Shown here: positions 1 through 11,900 of the stretch, piece after piece
How positions within the stretch are numbered: the stretch's first letter is position 1
Layout: each line of letters starts with the position of its first letter
Assembly (NCBI RefSeq): GCF_036898095.1
Contig: NC_090744.1
Span: 95,317,559-95,381,558, forward strand
Direction of reading: 5' to 3'
Source: Palaemon carinicauda
Lineage: Eukaryota; Arthropoda; Malacostraca; Decapoda; Palaemonidae
Length of the DNA: 64,000 nt
Made by a program: the position numbers and the translations under genes
The notes under the pieces: generated by a model
Told to the model about the DNA's origin: nothing
Seen by the model: the letters and a program-made list of their open reading frames with translations, nothing else
Database searches by the model: none

Positions 1-352
1 GCTAAATGCCAGGGGAGGGGTGCTGTGTCTTCCCTACAAGTGTCATCTGTGGCCTACACAAATTACACACACACACACACACAGATCCATTTTATATATA
101 GTAATGTTGTGCTAGATTCACTCAATCACCAGGCCCTCGGAGTATGATCAGTAACTCTTATTTTCGTACTTGGCCGAAAGGCTTTTCACTTTCCTGGTAT
201 TGCCATCAAAGAACCTGTTATCACCTCCCAGTTGATTCAGAACTCCAGTTCCTGAATGGTTTCCAGTAAGCTGCTCTTCCATTCCTGGGAATTAGCAGCA
301 TGTATGTTGCCTTCCAACATATCAGACCCTCTAGATACTTTAACTTCTTGAC
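1..352. other. Unassigned sequence with short (CA)n
   Basis: No coding signal was recognised. A short (CA)n tract lies near 66-82. The segment precedes a repeat A copy and may be part of the decayed DIRS element that resumes at about 1031. Confidence 0.4.
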
Positions 353-1030
353 AGGTAGTGGGTTGGCCGTGGCACCAGCTACCCGTTGATACTACCGTTA
401 GAGAGTTATTTGCTCCTTTGATTGGCCAGACAGAACTACATTGGATCCTTCTCTCTGGTTACGGTTCACTTTCCCTTTACCTACACATACACTGAATAGT
501 TTGGCATATTCTTTACAGATTCTCATCTGTCCTTATACTCCTGATAACACTTGAGATTACCAAACAATTCTTCTTCACCCAAGGGGTTAACTACTGCACT
601 GTAATTTTTCAGTGGCTTCTTGGTAAGGGTAGAAGACTCTTTAGCTATGGTAAGCAGCTCTTCTAGGAGAAGGACACTCCAAAATCAAACCATTGTTTTG
701 TAGTCTTCGGTAGTGCCATAGCCTCTATACCATGATCTTCCACTGTCTTGGATTAGAATTCTCATGCTTGAGGGTACACTCGGGCATACTATTCTATCTA
801 ATTTCTCTTCGTCTTGTTTTGTTAAAGTTTTTATAGTTTATATTGGAAATATTTAAGTTTTTATAGTTTATATTGGAAATATTTATTTTAATGTTACTAT
901 TCTTAAAATATTTTCTTTTACTTTTTCCTTTCCTCTCTGGGCTATTTTCCCTGTTGGGGTATCGGGCTTATAGTATCCTGGTTTTCCAACTAGGGCTGTA
1001 GCTTAGAAAGTAATAATAATAATAATAGTA
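353..1030 (+). repeat. Repeat A copy 1 (about 650 bp, AAT tail)
   Basis: Near full-length copy of a dispersed repeat seen at least nine times in the window. It starts with the conserved stretch GGCACCAGC..CCCGTTGA and ends with TAGGGCTGTAGCTTAG followed by (TAA)n. This copy carries a small internal tandem duplication near 838-895. No open reading frame is conserved between copies, so it looks like a non-coding (SINE-like or MITE-like) element or the 3' part of a LINE. The (AAT)n end suggests the 3' end of a retroposon. Confidence 0.75.
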
Positions 1031-1815
1031 ATAGCTCCTGTCTTACCTAACTCAGTCTGTGGATGAATTCATTTATTCATGTTACTTTAAAGGGTCATGA
1101 GTGCAACACCTGGGTGGCATCCGGATTTGCTGATGCTCTGCTATGAGCGGGTAGAACTATCCTGCTAGTGGCATCTTATAGAAGGGATTTTGTCACTGGA
1201 CGGGCCCCTCTGCAATAGTTTGCTTTATTTTCCTTCGCTGAGAAAGCCCCTCTTAGTCTCGCCTGAAAAGGCTATCACACAACTTTTAACGAGACCTCAG
1301 ACTGAAACTGAAGAGCTCAGCCTTCAGAGGACCAGTCTGAGCTTAGGAGTAGTTTCAAATGGTCTTTCTGTTTAAGGAACTTGAGTCTCTTAGGGATATT
1401 GCCAGTGTTTTTTGGTCTTTCAAGCTGACCCTCCTGTATGGTTGATCGACCATCATAAGAGCTGACCCTTACACTACTCTTGAGCCTTGGCCTAGTAATT
1501 AGAATGAGCATACTGAATGACATGTCAGATGTCATGAGTCATTCTCATTGAAGGGAGGTCTTCTACTCCTTTGTCCAGAGGTCATGTCCCAGAGCCAGCC
1601 TTCTATCCTGGCACAAATCCAATCTCTTTTAGAAGGGTGTAGAATGACACTGTACTTTGAGGATGCTACGTCACTGGTTAGAGATCTTTGATACACTTGT
1701 GGAAGCTCAAAGACTTCCCCAAGCCAAAAAGTGGGATAGACATCCAAGAACATTGCTTCTTCTGACTCATGCTACCTCAGCTGTGCTGACACTATGAAAT
1801 TCTGGAAGTATCAAC

Positions 1816-2022
1816 TTGCTTCAAGCACTCAAAGTCATGGATATCAGATCCTTTCTAACCTTCAGGAAGAACCTGTTAGTAGTGCTAGTCCTGAAGGTAG
1901 GAGTCTCACAACGAACAACCCTTGCTGTTTCACTAGCCTACCCATGGGAGTTTACCCACAGATTCCTGGAGAACCCTATCCTTGGTCCTGCAGTAGTTAC
2001 TCAACAAGCCGTTTTGTGAACC
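1816..2022 (+). pseudogene. DIRS tyrosine recombinase C-terminal remnant
   Basis: A 67-residue open frame whose tail ILGPAVVTQQAVL resembles the recombinase C-terminus of the other DIRS copies in this window. Near its start the HxxR active-site box expected in tyrosine recombinases (HDIR-type) appears as MDIR, so the catalytic His seems lost. The nucleophilic Tyr is not identifiable. This is a dead fragment. Assignment rests on resemblance to the copies at 14.5 and 27.7 kb, not on a database match. Confidence 0.5.
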
Positions 2023-2464
2023 TAGCAACTCGTCCCAAGACGAGAGTTGCAACGTAGTCTCCAAGGAGAGATAGAATATCTGGAAGTTCTCCTCGGTCTT
2101 ATTTCTGATTTGGGTTGAAGCAGTGACTTCATTATGTTTGACTAGTTCTGTAATGAAGCTTTGCCACCTTCCTCCCAAATGAGGGAGAGGATGGATGGAA
2201 TATATGCTCAATTCCTCATATGACCACATGTTCAGACAATATTATTACGGATATAGGTTCCTCCACGACTGTCTACCAGTCTCTTGGTAGGGATCTTACC
2301 TAAGCACATGCGACATCTCCTTGCTCAGGTTGTTTAGATGTTGACAGGAATCATCAGTTTCTCTCTTCTCCAAGACCAAAGTGCTTTGATATTTCTTGGG
2401 TCAGGAAACTAGCATAGGTCGGTAGGGAATTCCACCTTTCCTTGGGATGAGTCTCCTATTAATG

Positions 2465-2560
2465 GTCGAAGGTTTGTATTACGTATGGGAATAAATCACA
2501 AATTATTTTATCAATTTGTATTTTTCCTAACTTTACAAACCTGAGACCTTTGGTTACACT
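2465..2560. repeat. DIRS internal complementary region, copy 0
   Basis: Near-palindrome beginning GGTTTGTATTACGTATGGG and ending CTAACTTTACAAACC. Its reverse complement corresponds to the right terminus of the same element joined to a left terminus, as expected for the template that bridges DIRS ends in a circular intermediate. Confidence 0.65.
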
Positions 2561-2856
2561 TCCCATCTCAACCAACCACAACTCCTAGGTTAAGGTTACG
2601 CTACCTGATGGGTGGGCGGAATCTACTCACCACCCGGCAGATACTACTACTAACTAACATTACCTCGTTAAAAGTTTTAAGCAAGTTACCAGCCTCGGTG
2701 AAGTCATACTTTCATTAAAGGTGTCTGGTTTATATAGTTAGGAAAAGTGCAAATTGATTAAAAATTATGTGATTATTCTTAGTACAGGATTTAGTAGACT
2801 AGGAAATTTATTAAATGTGGAAAATTTAAACCTATTTGTTTTATGTTGAATTCCAG

Positions 2857-2986
2857 TCCTGCACAGACTATATCTGCAGATCTGTTATCACTTCTTAGAA
2901 CTCCAAAGGTTTCTCACAAGAAGAGGCAGTCAATGCGTGGTGCTGGTGATTCTTTACTCGCTGATACTCCACAGTCAATTCTCAAG
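2857..2986 (+). CDS. Exon A (SILK motif)
   Basis: Acceptor TTCCAG before 2857 and donor AAG/GTTAGT after 2986. It enters with one base completing a codon and leaves in phase 0. It encodes a basic Ser/Thr-rich segment with LLSLLRTPK and the terminal TPQSILK. SILK matches the PP1-docking consensus [GS]IL[RK]. The initiator methionine must lie in an upstream exon; the ATG at 2843 sits before the splice acceptor and is unlikely to be used. Confidence 0.75.
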
Positions 2987-5900
2987 GTTAGTTTTGTATA
3001 TACTCCATATAATTACATTTATTTATCCAAAAACCTTGCAAAATCATTTTTCATGATGTAAAGGGTCTGATGCCCTTTGGCTTTAAATGAACCACGTAGA
3101 CTTAATTATGGATTACCTTAGTTTGAAGACCTACAGTAGTATGTAAATAAGAAACATTTAAAGAAAAAGTCTGAATATAAAACTCTTTGGAAACCTATGG
3201 ACTGCAGTGAAAAGTTTTTAATGATCTATGTATACATATAATGTTTACAGTCCATGATTCTATATAAATCCCCTATACAATGAATTTTCACTTTATCACC
3301 CTTGTTCATGATGAAAGTTTGAGATAAAATGAATTCTCTCCATTGTCCCCTCTTTTCAATGTTTTATTCCTAAATTTGGATCTGCTTTAGTTCTTAATCT
3401 ATTGAAATGATTTTCCATGATTTTTTGTGTTTTCCCCTTCCTCCCTTATGTCTGCTACTCCTGACTAACTTTTCCTCAGCACTTGTGATCACAATTCTTA
3501 AACTGCCTTCCTTTTTCAGATATCAGTCTGTCTTTTAGGCTTTGATTATACTGTATTGTACTGATATTGGCTTCAAGTGCATGTAAATTAATGATGGGGA
3601 AATTATAGATTACCTTTATTGCTGTGTGTTGATCACTGCCTTTTAATATATTTAAGGTGAAGCAAACCATACTGAAGCCAATTAGTCCTGCCTCCAGTGA
3701 GACTTCCCTTCCATCAGTCTTCCCTCGAATTGCAACTAGTGCCAGGAAAAGTCAAATGGGTATGTGTACTTTTTTTTTTTTTTAATGTACAGTAGTAATT
3801 ATTATTACTGATATTAGAAGTAGCCAAGCTACAACCCTAGTTGGAAATGCAAGATGCTACAATCCCAAGGTCTCAAACTTGGGAAGCAGCCCTGTGCGGA
3901 AAGGAAATAGGGAAGTATCGAATAAACAATAAATGAAAAGTGATAAAAAATATAAACTATGAAACGATATTTATGTCTGCATACCTGAGGCAATAGAATT
4001 TCATTCTTTTGTTTTTGGTATAGAAGAGATGCTTGTTTTTTACTTTACCAGAAATTAGTTCTTTGCTGATGTTTAAGAAATTTCATAAGGAAATTATGAA
4101 ATTTGAATGTTATTACTGTTCTTAACATATTTATCTTTGCCAATGAAGTTGGAAGGAGGTTATGTTTTTGCCCGTTTGTGTGCGTGTGTTTGTGAACAGC
4201 TTCCTGGTCACACTTTTTATCGTTGAGTAATGAAACTTTGATGGATTAACTGTAATGTGAAAAGCTGGAAATAATTAAATTTTGGAAGATCAAGGTCACG
4301 ATCAAGCAAAATGTCCAATTCCCGTAATCAGCCATAAGTTTGGACATTGTTGTCACAGAGACTTCAAACTTGGTTCATATTTGAGTGTGTGAAAATCCAC
4401 GCCAATTAATACATGTTAAGAGGAAAGGTCAAGGTTGAGTAAAAGGTTGAGAAATAAGCTGCTGCGGCAGAGGTCTGCGTTCTACTGAATGCCCCTCTAG
4501 TTCCCTTCTCCAAAGAAGTTAGTAGTTTATGTTTTCGCCCCTGTTTGTGTGTGGGTTTGTTTGTGAACAAGTTCCTGGCCACAATTTTAATCGTAGAGTA
4601 ATGAAACTAGCAAGGCATAAATCTTGTGTAAAAAGCCGGAAATTATTAAATTTGGAAGATCAAAGTCAAGGTCACAGTCAAGCAAAAGGTCCAATTCATG
4701 TAATCAGCCATAAGTTTGGACATAGTTGTCACCGAATTTCAAACTTGGTTCATATTTGAGTGTGAAAATCTGCGCCAATTAATATATAAATGTTAAGGTC
4801 AAAGGTCAAGGTCGAGCAAATGGTCGAGAAATAACCTGCTGCGGCGGAAGTTTAAGCTCTACTGAGTGTCCCTCTAGTTTATATTCTTATTCATTACTTC
4901 TTGTAGCCTATATAGTTTATTTATTTATTTGTTTCATTTCCTCAGTGGGCTATTTTTCCTTGTTGGAGCCCTTGGGTTTATAGCATCCTGTTTTTCCAAC
5001 TAGGGTTGTAGCTTAGCAAGGAATAATAATAATTATACCAATATATTATGTTTTTTTTTCCATAGGATGCTTAATGTTTCTTTGATGTAGGCTGTGTTTT
5101 ATTTAGGTATTTTAAAACTCTCTTACTTTTTTACTCGTTTGTATCCATTAAAATAAAAAAAAATCATGATATCTGGTACTTTACCTTAGAAATTTTATAC
5201 ACCTGTAGAATATTGTTTCATAACTAAATATTGAAATAGTAATAAAATTAAAGAATACTGTAATCTTTACAAGTTGGGAATTTTATTGTATATGAATCTA
5301 AGTAATTCATTTAAATCTCCCATGTTATTGTTTTTCAAAAGCACAACATTTTGTCGATTGAGCAATTTCCTGGGTCATTGGGTTTAAAAGATTTGGTGTC
5401 ATACTAGAGGTGAAATGAAAGTATAGTTGAGTAATCCATCACCATATCGCAGTTCACCTATCCCTCCCTCAGTACATCTCCGATTTATAAATATATGTAA
5501 ATGTATATTGCAAACTCCTCGGTAAATAATAATTAATTAATTTTTTTTTTCTAAAGTTGATTTTGTGGCTAGAATTTGATAAAGTAAGTTACAGTTATGC
5601 CTTATATACTCGTGTAACTCGTAATCTTGCATATTATGTGACCTCCAAAATTTCACCAATAAAAATAGATTTTATCATGAGTCATTGTACAATATGGAAG
5701 TTCCTATTTTGAGACCACGTTATAATAAAATAACCTCTTTTTCTCCCTCTTCATCCATAAAAAGAGGATGCATGTTAAAAGTATCGTTAGTCATGCACAC
5801 GGCTATAAATAACCGTAAGAAAAACAGCTGTTAGGCTATAAACAATCAATTCGGATAACCGCACCTGTCTTGCTTTCATTTCGACTTGTACGATAGTAAA

Positions 5901-8900
5901 CAATCACCGTAATTGTTACAATGACGTTAAGTAGAATATGAGTGATATATTATTACATTACGCTACCTTTTTCTGTTTATGAAAAGGTAAACCAAATTGT
6001 GCAAAAGTTACATAAAGAATTGGAAGAAATAAGTCAATAATTTCCTAAGCTTTGTAATCAAGCACCGTAAAGGTAAAGACTAAAATTATCGTGAATCCAC
6101 AACAGGGATGAAATGCCTCAAAACTTCACTGTGTCATTAAAATTGAGAGTAAATGAGAGTGAAAAACTTTTTTTTTTTTTATCAAGTATTACATATATTT
6201 ATATGTTAAAATAAAAATGATAGCTCCCATAATAATAGTCTCTAAGCAAGAGAGAAAAAAAAATATTTTGTAGTTTGCCTTAATCAGCTGATAACTGGGG
6301 AGGGTGGGCTGGGGCACCCTAGCAATACTGTACCAACCCAACTCGGCTGAATCCCTCGTCAGGCTGGAAGGAGCGAAGGAAGACAAAAGTCCCCCCTCCC
6401 CCCCTTTTTTTTTTTTTTAAGTCCCTTGGTAGATAGATAGATAAACTTCATGGTTTATCAGTTATTGCAGGGAGTGCCTGAATGAAAGCTCTCAAAAGCT
6501 CTCAAATAATGGTATATAAACTGAATAGGGAATTTGCAAAAAAAAATCAAAAGAGAAATTACTGTACGATGGTTTCATGAAATAGCTAATCACATTTCTA
6601 GGATTGCATGAGACATTCCAAAGGTTTTGTTGTAGATGGAGTAGGGATAATTTCTTATTATTTTTTTCAAGTTGAAGTGTTATTGTTGTATACAATATTT
6701 TTTAGATTATGTATGAATATATATAAACAAAAACATTATTTTTCAAATCTGTTTTGACAAAATATCTTGCACCAGTGAACCGTTGTCTTGTTGCTTGAAG
6801 CCATGAATACTTTATAATCTAACTTGCACATATTCAGTGTTGTTTTTTGGATCCTTTTTTAAATTTTTGTTTAATAATATTAGGCATAAGGCTCTGGCCA
6901 GTTTGTATTATAGAAGATAATTATTCGCACAAAAAATGATTGAATTTATAATTTACAGCTGAAGAGAGCCAACAAATCAGAGCTACTGATTGTAGTCTGA
7001 CTCCAAAGCAGTTAAGGTTCCATTTGCCCAAAGGTAAGATAGATGCAAATGGCATTTCAAATCAGTCATTTACTGAATCTAGTAAAGATGAAAGTGTCCT
7101 TATTCCAGTAGAAGAGTTAGAAAAGGAAACCTTTGATGTTGAGGAAGAACATGATGGTGATGAACGGACTAGTTTCCAAAAGGAGGAGGCTTCAGAATTG
7201 GAGAAAAGCCTTTCTGATGCTGAATATATGGAAGTTCAAGAGGAAGAGAATGAGGATAATGAACGTTCCTTCATGAGTGTCGATATTGGCGATAAATTTG
7301 AAAGGTCTATTGAAGTACAGGAGGAAGAGGCCTCTCTAGATGTATTCGAGGATTCCCTCGAGGAAATTGAGGGGGAGGAGGGTACAGACCGTGAAGCCGA
7401 GGTAGAGGTACTAGAGAAATCCATTGAAGTTGGAGGAGAACCTGCAGAACAGAGCTCAGTTGAAATAAATGTTTTAAGGTAAGCTGGAATGTTATTTCTA
7501 ATATAGAATGATAGTAGCACCTTCATATATAACTACAGTCATTTCAATGTTGAATTGACCTACATATTCAGTACATTATTTTTTTTTTTACAATTGTCAC
7601 TAAAGCAAGCTACGAATTTAGTATTTTAAATTTCTTAATAGTTCTGTTCTCTGTCTTATGTTAAGTTATTTACATTTAAACTTGCATCTGTTAGGCATCC
7701 ATTTTCTGGAGTTCCAACACCACGGCAACCACTCAGAGCCTGCAGTAGTGCCGAACTAATGGGTGGTACAACAAGGAGGTTAGACTTATACAGTTTAGCT
7801 TTGAAAGGCAGTCCCATATTTCATTTTTACTGTCATTTTAACTACTTGCATGGATAAATCCTATAATCTTGCTGGGTATTTGTAAACAGTATTGGTATTA
7901 TTGTGTTGGTATAAGCTTCATAATACTTACTTTTATAACTGCTTTTTTAGCATTTTGGGATAAATTTTGATTGGGCTTTAATTTGTTATTACTTCATGAA
8001 GCTTTATTATGTGCGAGATCTATCATCTAAAATTTTAATCAGCGAAGACTTTGCTTATGTAATGGAATTGATCCTGCATAGTATTTCTTGGCACTTGTAT
8101 GAATAGTTGGGATGTTTTTGGAGCTTCCAAAAAGTTTGAAATGAAAAAATCATTGCAATTGGAATTTGGATGTTATCAGTTTTCTTTGATTTGTGTTTTT
8201 GGTTTTCAGCTTCAAGCAAGATGAATAAAGTGAATGATATCTGGAAGGTTTTATGTCCCTAAGTACATATTATTTTATGTAAATTTACCAGATAGCTTAG
8301 TTGTATTGAAATGACAATTTTTATTTAATTTTTTTATCTACTTTTGTACAAGCTTGTAACATTGGCCATGCATTCAATATATTTTTATAATAACTTTGGT
8401 AGAAAAATTATAGTTTTGAAGTCTCAGTACAATAGCTTGACAAAAAAAGAGACCTGGGCTGGCAGCCATATCATGCACTCATGATTTTAGTTTAAAACAA
8501 ACATTTGCCATTGATTCATTTGAAAAGAAATGAACTAACAACCTACATTCAAATGTGAGATTATGTTGCAGACCTTAGTTGTAATGTAGTAGATAAGTTT
8601 TTCTGGGTTTGACGAAAATTTAGTTTCTTTAATTTTTGTATGCTCTGCTAGAATTATCATAATGTTTAGTCTTCTTACTTTTCAGTAGTATTTGCTGTAA
8701 AATGAAAGCTAAAGAATTTATTAAAAATTTAGTTTAGATGAATAAATATAAAGAAAAGATCTTTTTGCATCAATTTAAAATCTAAATAACATTAGATACA
8801 GCAGTCAAAGATATCTTGGATGCATGGAGACCAGGTAGTAGGCTTCAAGGCATTCAGTAATACTAAACATTAGATATTTCATATAATGGAGTGTGAAAGG

Positions 8901-11900
8901 AGCAGGATAGGAGAATATATTTAGCCGGAAATTTAAAATATGGACTTGTCAGTTTCAGCATAATTCCTTGTCACCTTGTCTGTTTTTATCTTGTTAGATT
9001 ATACTGTTATACAGTATGCCACTTGCAAAAGTCAAGGGTCCCAAATGATTAATGCTTCCGTCTCCACTAACATATCGTTACTGTTAGCCCTGAGGAGGGC
9101 ACTTAAAATTAAGAAGCTAACATAAGAGTGTAGAGTAAGCAATTCTTTTCTCAGAAGTCTGACTGAAGGTGACATTACATGTGTTTGTTGGTATTGAGAG
9201 GGAGTTGATGCAAAGGTAAAACTGTGGGACATATTAATTTTTGGAAAGAGTGAAAGCTTTACTGATTTTAGACTAGAGCTCTTAGATGTGTTAAATGGGT
9301 CTCCTATAATTCCCAGTAATTAGGGTAGAGAAGAAATATCTGAATTGTAAGCAGTAAGGAGAGCCTATCCAATTGTTGGAATCTTGTTATACTAGTTTAG
9401 ATATGTTTTCTGCAATATTTTATGCTGCATATACTAAAGGAAAAACCAAATCCAAGTATGCCAAAAGTGAATTAATTTTCATTCTATATTATAATTTTAG
9501 TTGGAAGCTTATCATTCGTAACTAATTTTTTTTTTCTACAAAAATAACCCCACTGTATTTAGCTTTTTTTTTTTTTTTTTAATATAAATTGAAGATTTCA
9601 TTTATTATATATAGAACTGACACCAAATACACTAGTATATTACATCAAAATTATATTTGATAATTTTATAAATTTATGATGAGAATCCTTATTGCCAACA
9701 GTACAAATAATAGTTTAAGAATTAGAGTCAGCATTAAATTTGGAGTAATGGGAGGCGTTTAGAAAGCCATTACACGTATGCACACATTTCCCGAAATCAT
9801 CAATATGCAAATCCTCAGTGAATTTAGCATTATTGGAAAACGTAAATGATAAACTTTTTGAATTGTAGAAATATCAAGGGAAATATATTTATTAATATTT
9901 TCTAAAACAAAATATTCCTCAAATACTGTATATGAATTATACAATACTTATATTTTAAATTTGAAAAATTAGGGTTTTCAATAGCATTTGCTCTAATTTG
10001 CTCAAATGATATATAAGTGTAATTTACTGTATTCTGTTCTTGGTATTATAACGTAGTGAACGAAGTCTTTGGCTTAACTATGTCGATTAAGACCTGTTTG
10101 ATTTAAACTGCTTTATTAACGTCTTGCAAAAGATGATTATACATTTCTTTTATCATAGCTTATCTCTGCAAATCTTCTGATAGTACTGTATATCGTATTG
10201 AAAACTTCATTGCAAATCCAAAATATATTCATAATTGCTGTAACATGAATTTTTGCTTTATTATTTAATATTTACTCACTGGCCTGGTTAAACTACCTGG
10301 TAGCAATAAAAGTAAAATCTCTAAAAAGCTTCCTAGCATTATAATGAACATACAGTTTATCTCAAGCCCTTTATTGTAGCCGTCCAGTTTGGGTAGGCTT
10401 AAAGGAAGGTATTTTGAAATTTCCAAATTCTTATTTGTGTTAACATGTCATCATCCTTCTTATATTTTACTTGAATACATAGACTTATGTTAGTTATTTT
10501 ACTTTTTTTTTGTATCAAATACAGCATTTGTGTTGTCTTACACATTGGTAAACTGTAAGGAAGATAGATCATTCACCGCCCTGCGGGTGTAAAATATGTC
10601 GTTATATGGCAACTGATGTTTATTATTTAATGGTAATTTAATTCTTTTTCTTGCATTTCAATCCCATGCTACATTTATTTTTAGCCATTGCACAATTATA
10701 AGGAATTGTGTCTACTCATAAAAACGTAAATTTCAAGGTTGACTGGGATGTCATAAATAGGAAATTTTATAATCGTATTTTGCCTCGGTATAGGTCATCT
10801 TAGATTGTAGAGCCAAACCAGAATGTTCTCTTACCAGGAACTATTTTCTTTTATTTTGTCTACTATTTAGCTGCTGTTTATGTGGGCTTTACAAGTTTTT
10901 CTGTATGATCTGAAGTAAATTTTTGTTATTTGGAATGTGTTGCAAGATGTTATTTAAAAGAAGTTTTATAATGACGTATTTAATATGCGGAAAGTCCTTT
11001 AAAATATGCAAATTAATAATCCATTGTTCCCTTACTATCAAACCTTCCGTTATTTATGTGGATTATCTTTCAGCATAGCTGGAAGGTAGCCAGTAGACTT
11101 TAATTGCGAGGTGGCAACCCTTCCTAAAAGCTTGAGCCGGTAAACTGGGGGTAGACGGGGTGCACCCAGCCACCTCTCTCTATACTCTCACAGCAGTGAG
11201 ACGTCACTCTTTCTTTTGGGCTCGGTAGAGATCGGACGTGTTTGCTTTCTCTTTTCAGGTGTATGTGTTCTCTCTTCGATGGCCTTCATGCGAACGTGTC
11301 CAGGGCGCGAGGGTGCCGCGTGGGGTACTTTCATGTCTTTGTTGGAGACCAACCCGCATTCTGTGTCGTTCGTGCCGAGGGTATCGCTGCGAGCAGGGTT
11401 CGCTCTCGCAGAGTGTAGGGAGTGGCCTGCCTCCCAATAGAAGAAATTTTGGCAGTGCAGGAAGAAGGCGAAGCGTGATCTTTCTCCCTCACGGGCGAGG
11501 AAAGCGTGTTCTTTTTCTTCACGCACCCCTAAATCTCTTTCTAAAGCTCCTCGCTTGCGCTCTTCCGAGGGGCGATCAAGTAGGAGCGCAGACTGACTAA
11601 CTCCTTGGCAATCCTCTCTAGAGGAGCAATTTCACCTCCAACCGCTGGCGAACCATTCTCCCTTTGCCTCACGTTCGTGAGCTAGGCATTCGCGACGTTC
11701 ACGCCATTCTTGAATGAGATCTAGATGCTCCCGTTCACAATCATGAACCATGCTTTTGCAATCAAGGTCTAGACATTTCTTGTCCAGAGGTAGAGGTAGA
11801 CGCAAGCACAGTCTATTAGTGCGTAGCCCCTCAACCAGACCTTCTTCCAAACGACCTCGGACCGGACCTGATGATGCGAATGACCATTCCTCAAACAGGC

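Larger units (their letters stand above)
1031..2774 (+). mobile_element. Decayed DIRS-type element, 3' part (copy 0)
   Basis: Identified from its right end. A palindromic internal complementary region (2465-2560) is followed by a right inverted terminal repeat (about 2640-2774), the order used by DIRS retrotransposons. The reverse complement of the ICR matches the right terminus (…AAATTGAT..AAATTATGTGATT). Upstream is a frame ending in GPAVVTQQAV, close to the C-terminus of the recombinase remnant in the copy at 11-15 kb ([10 protein letters not shown]). Everything between is broken by stops. The left end is not visible; a repeat A copy lies directly upstream. Confidence 0.65.

Noticed and set aside
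2843..2856. ATG at 2843 as gene start
   Set aside because: It lies just before a good splice acceptor (TTCCAG) and would truncate the protein without a promoter context; the phase fits a spliced upstream exon better.
8209..8240. Possible exon after the acceptor TTGGTTTTCAG
   Set aside because: In the required phase the frame closes after six codons, and the next exon joins exon D perfectly without it.
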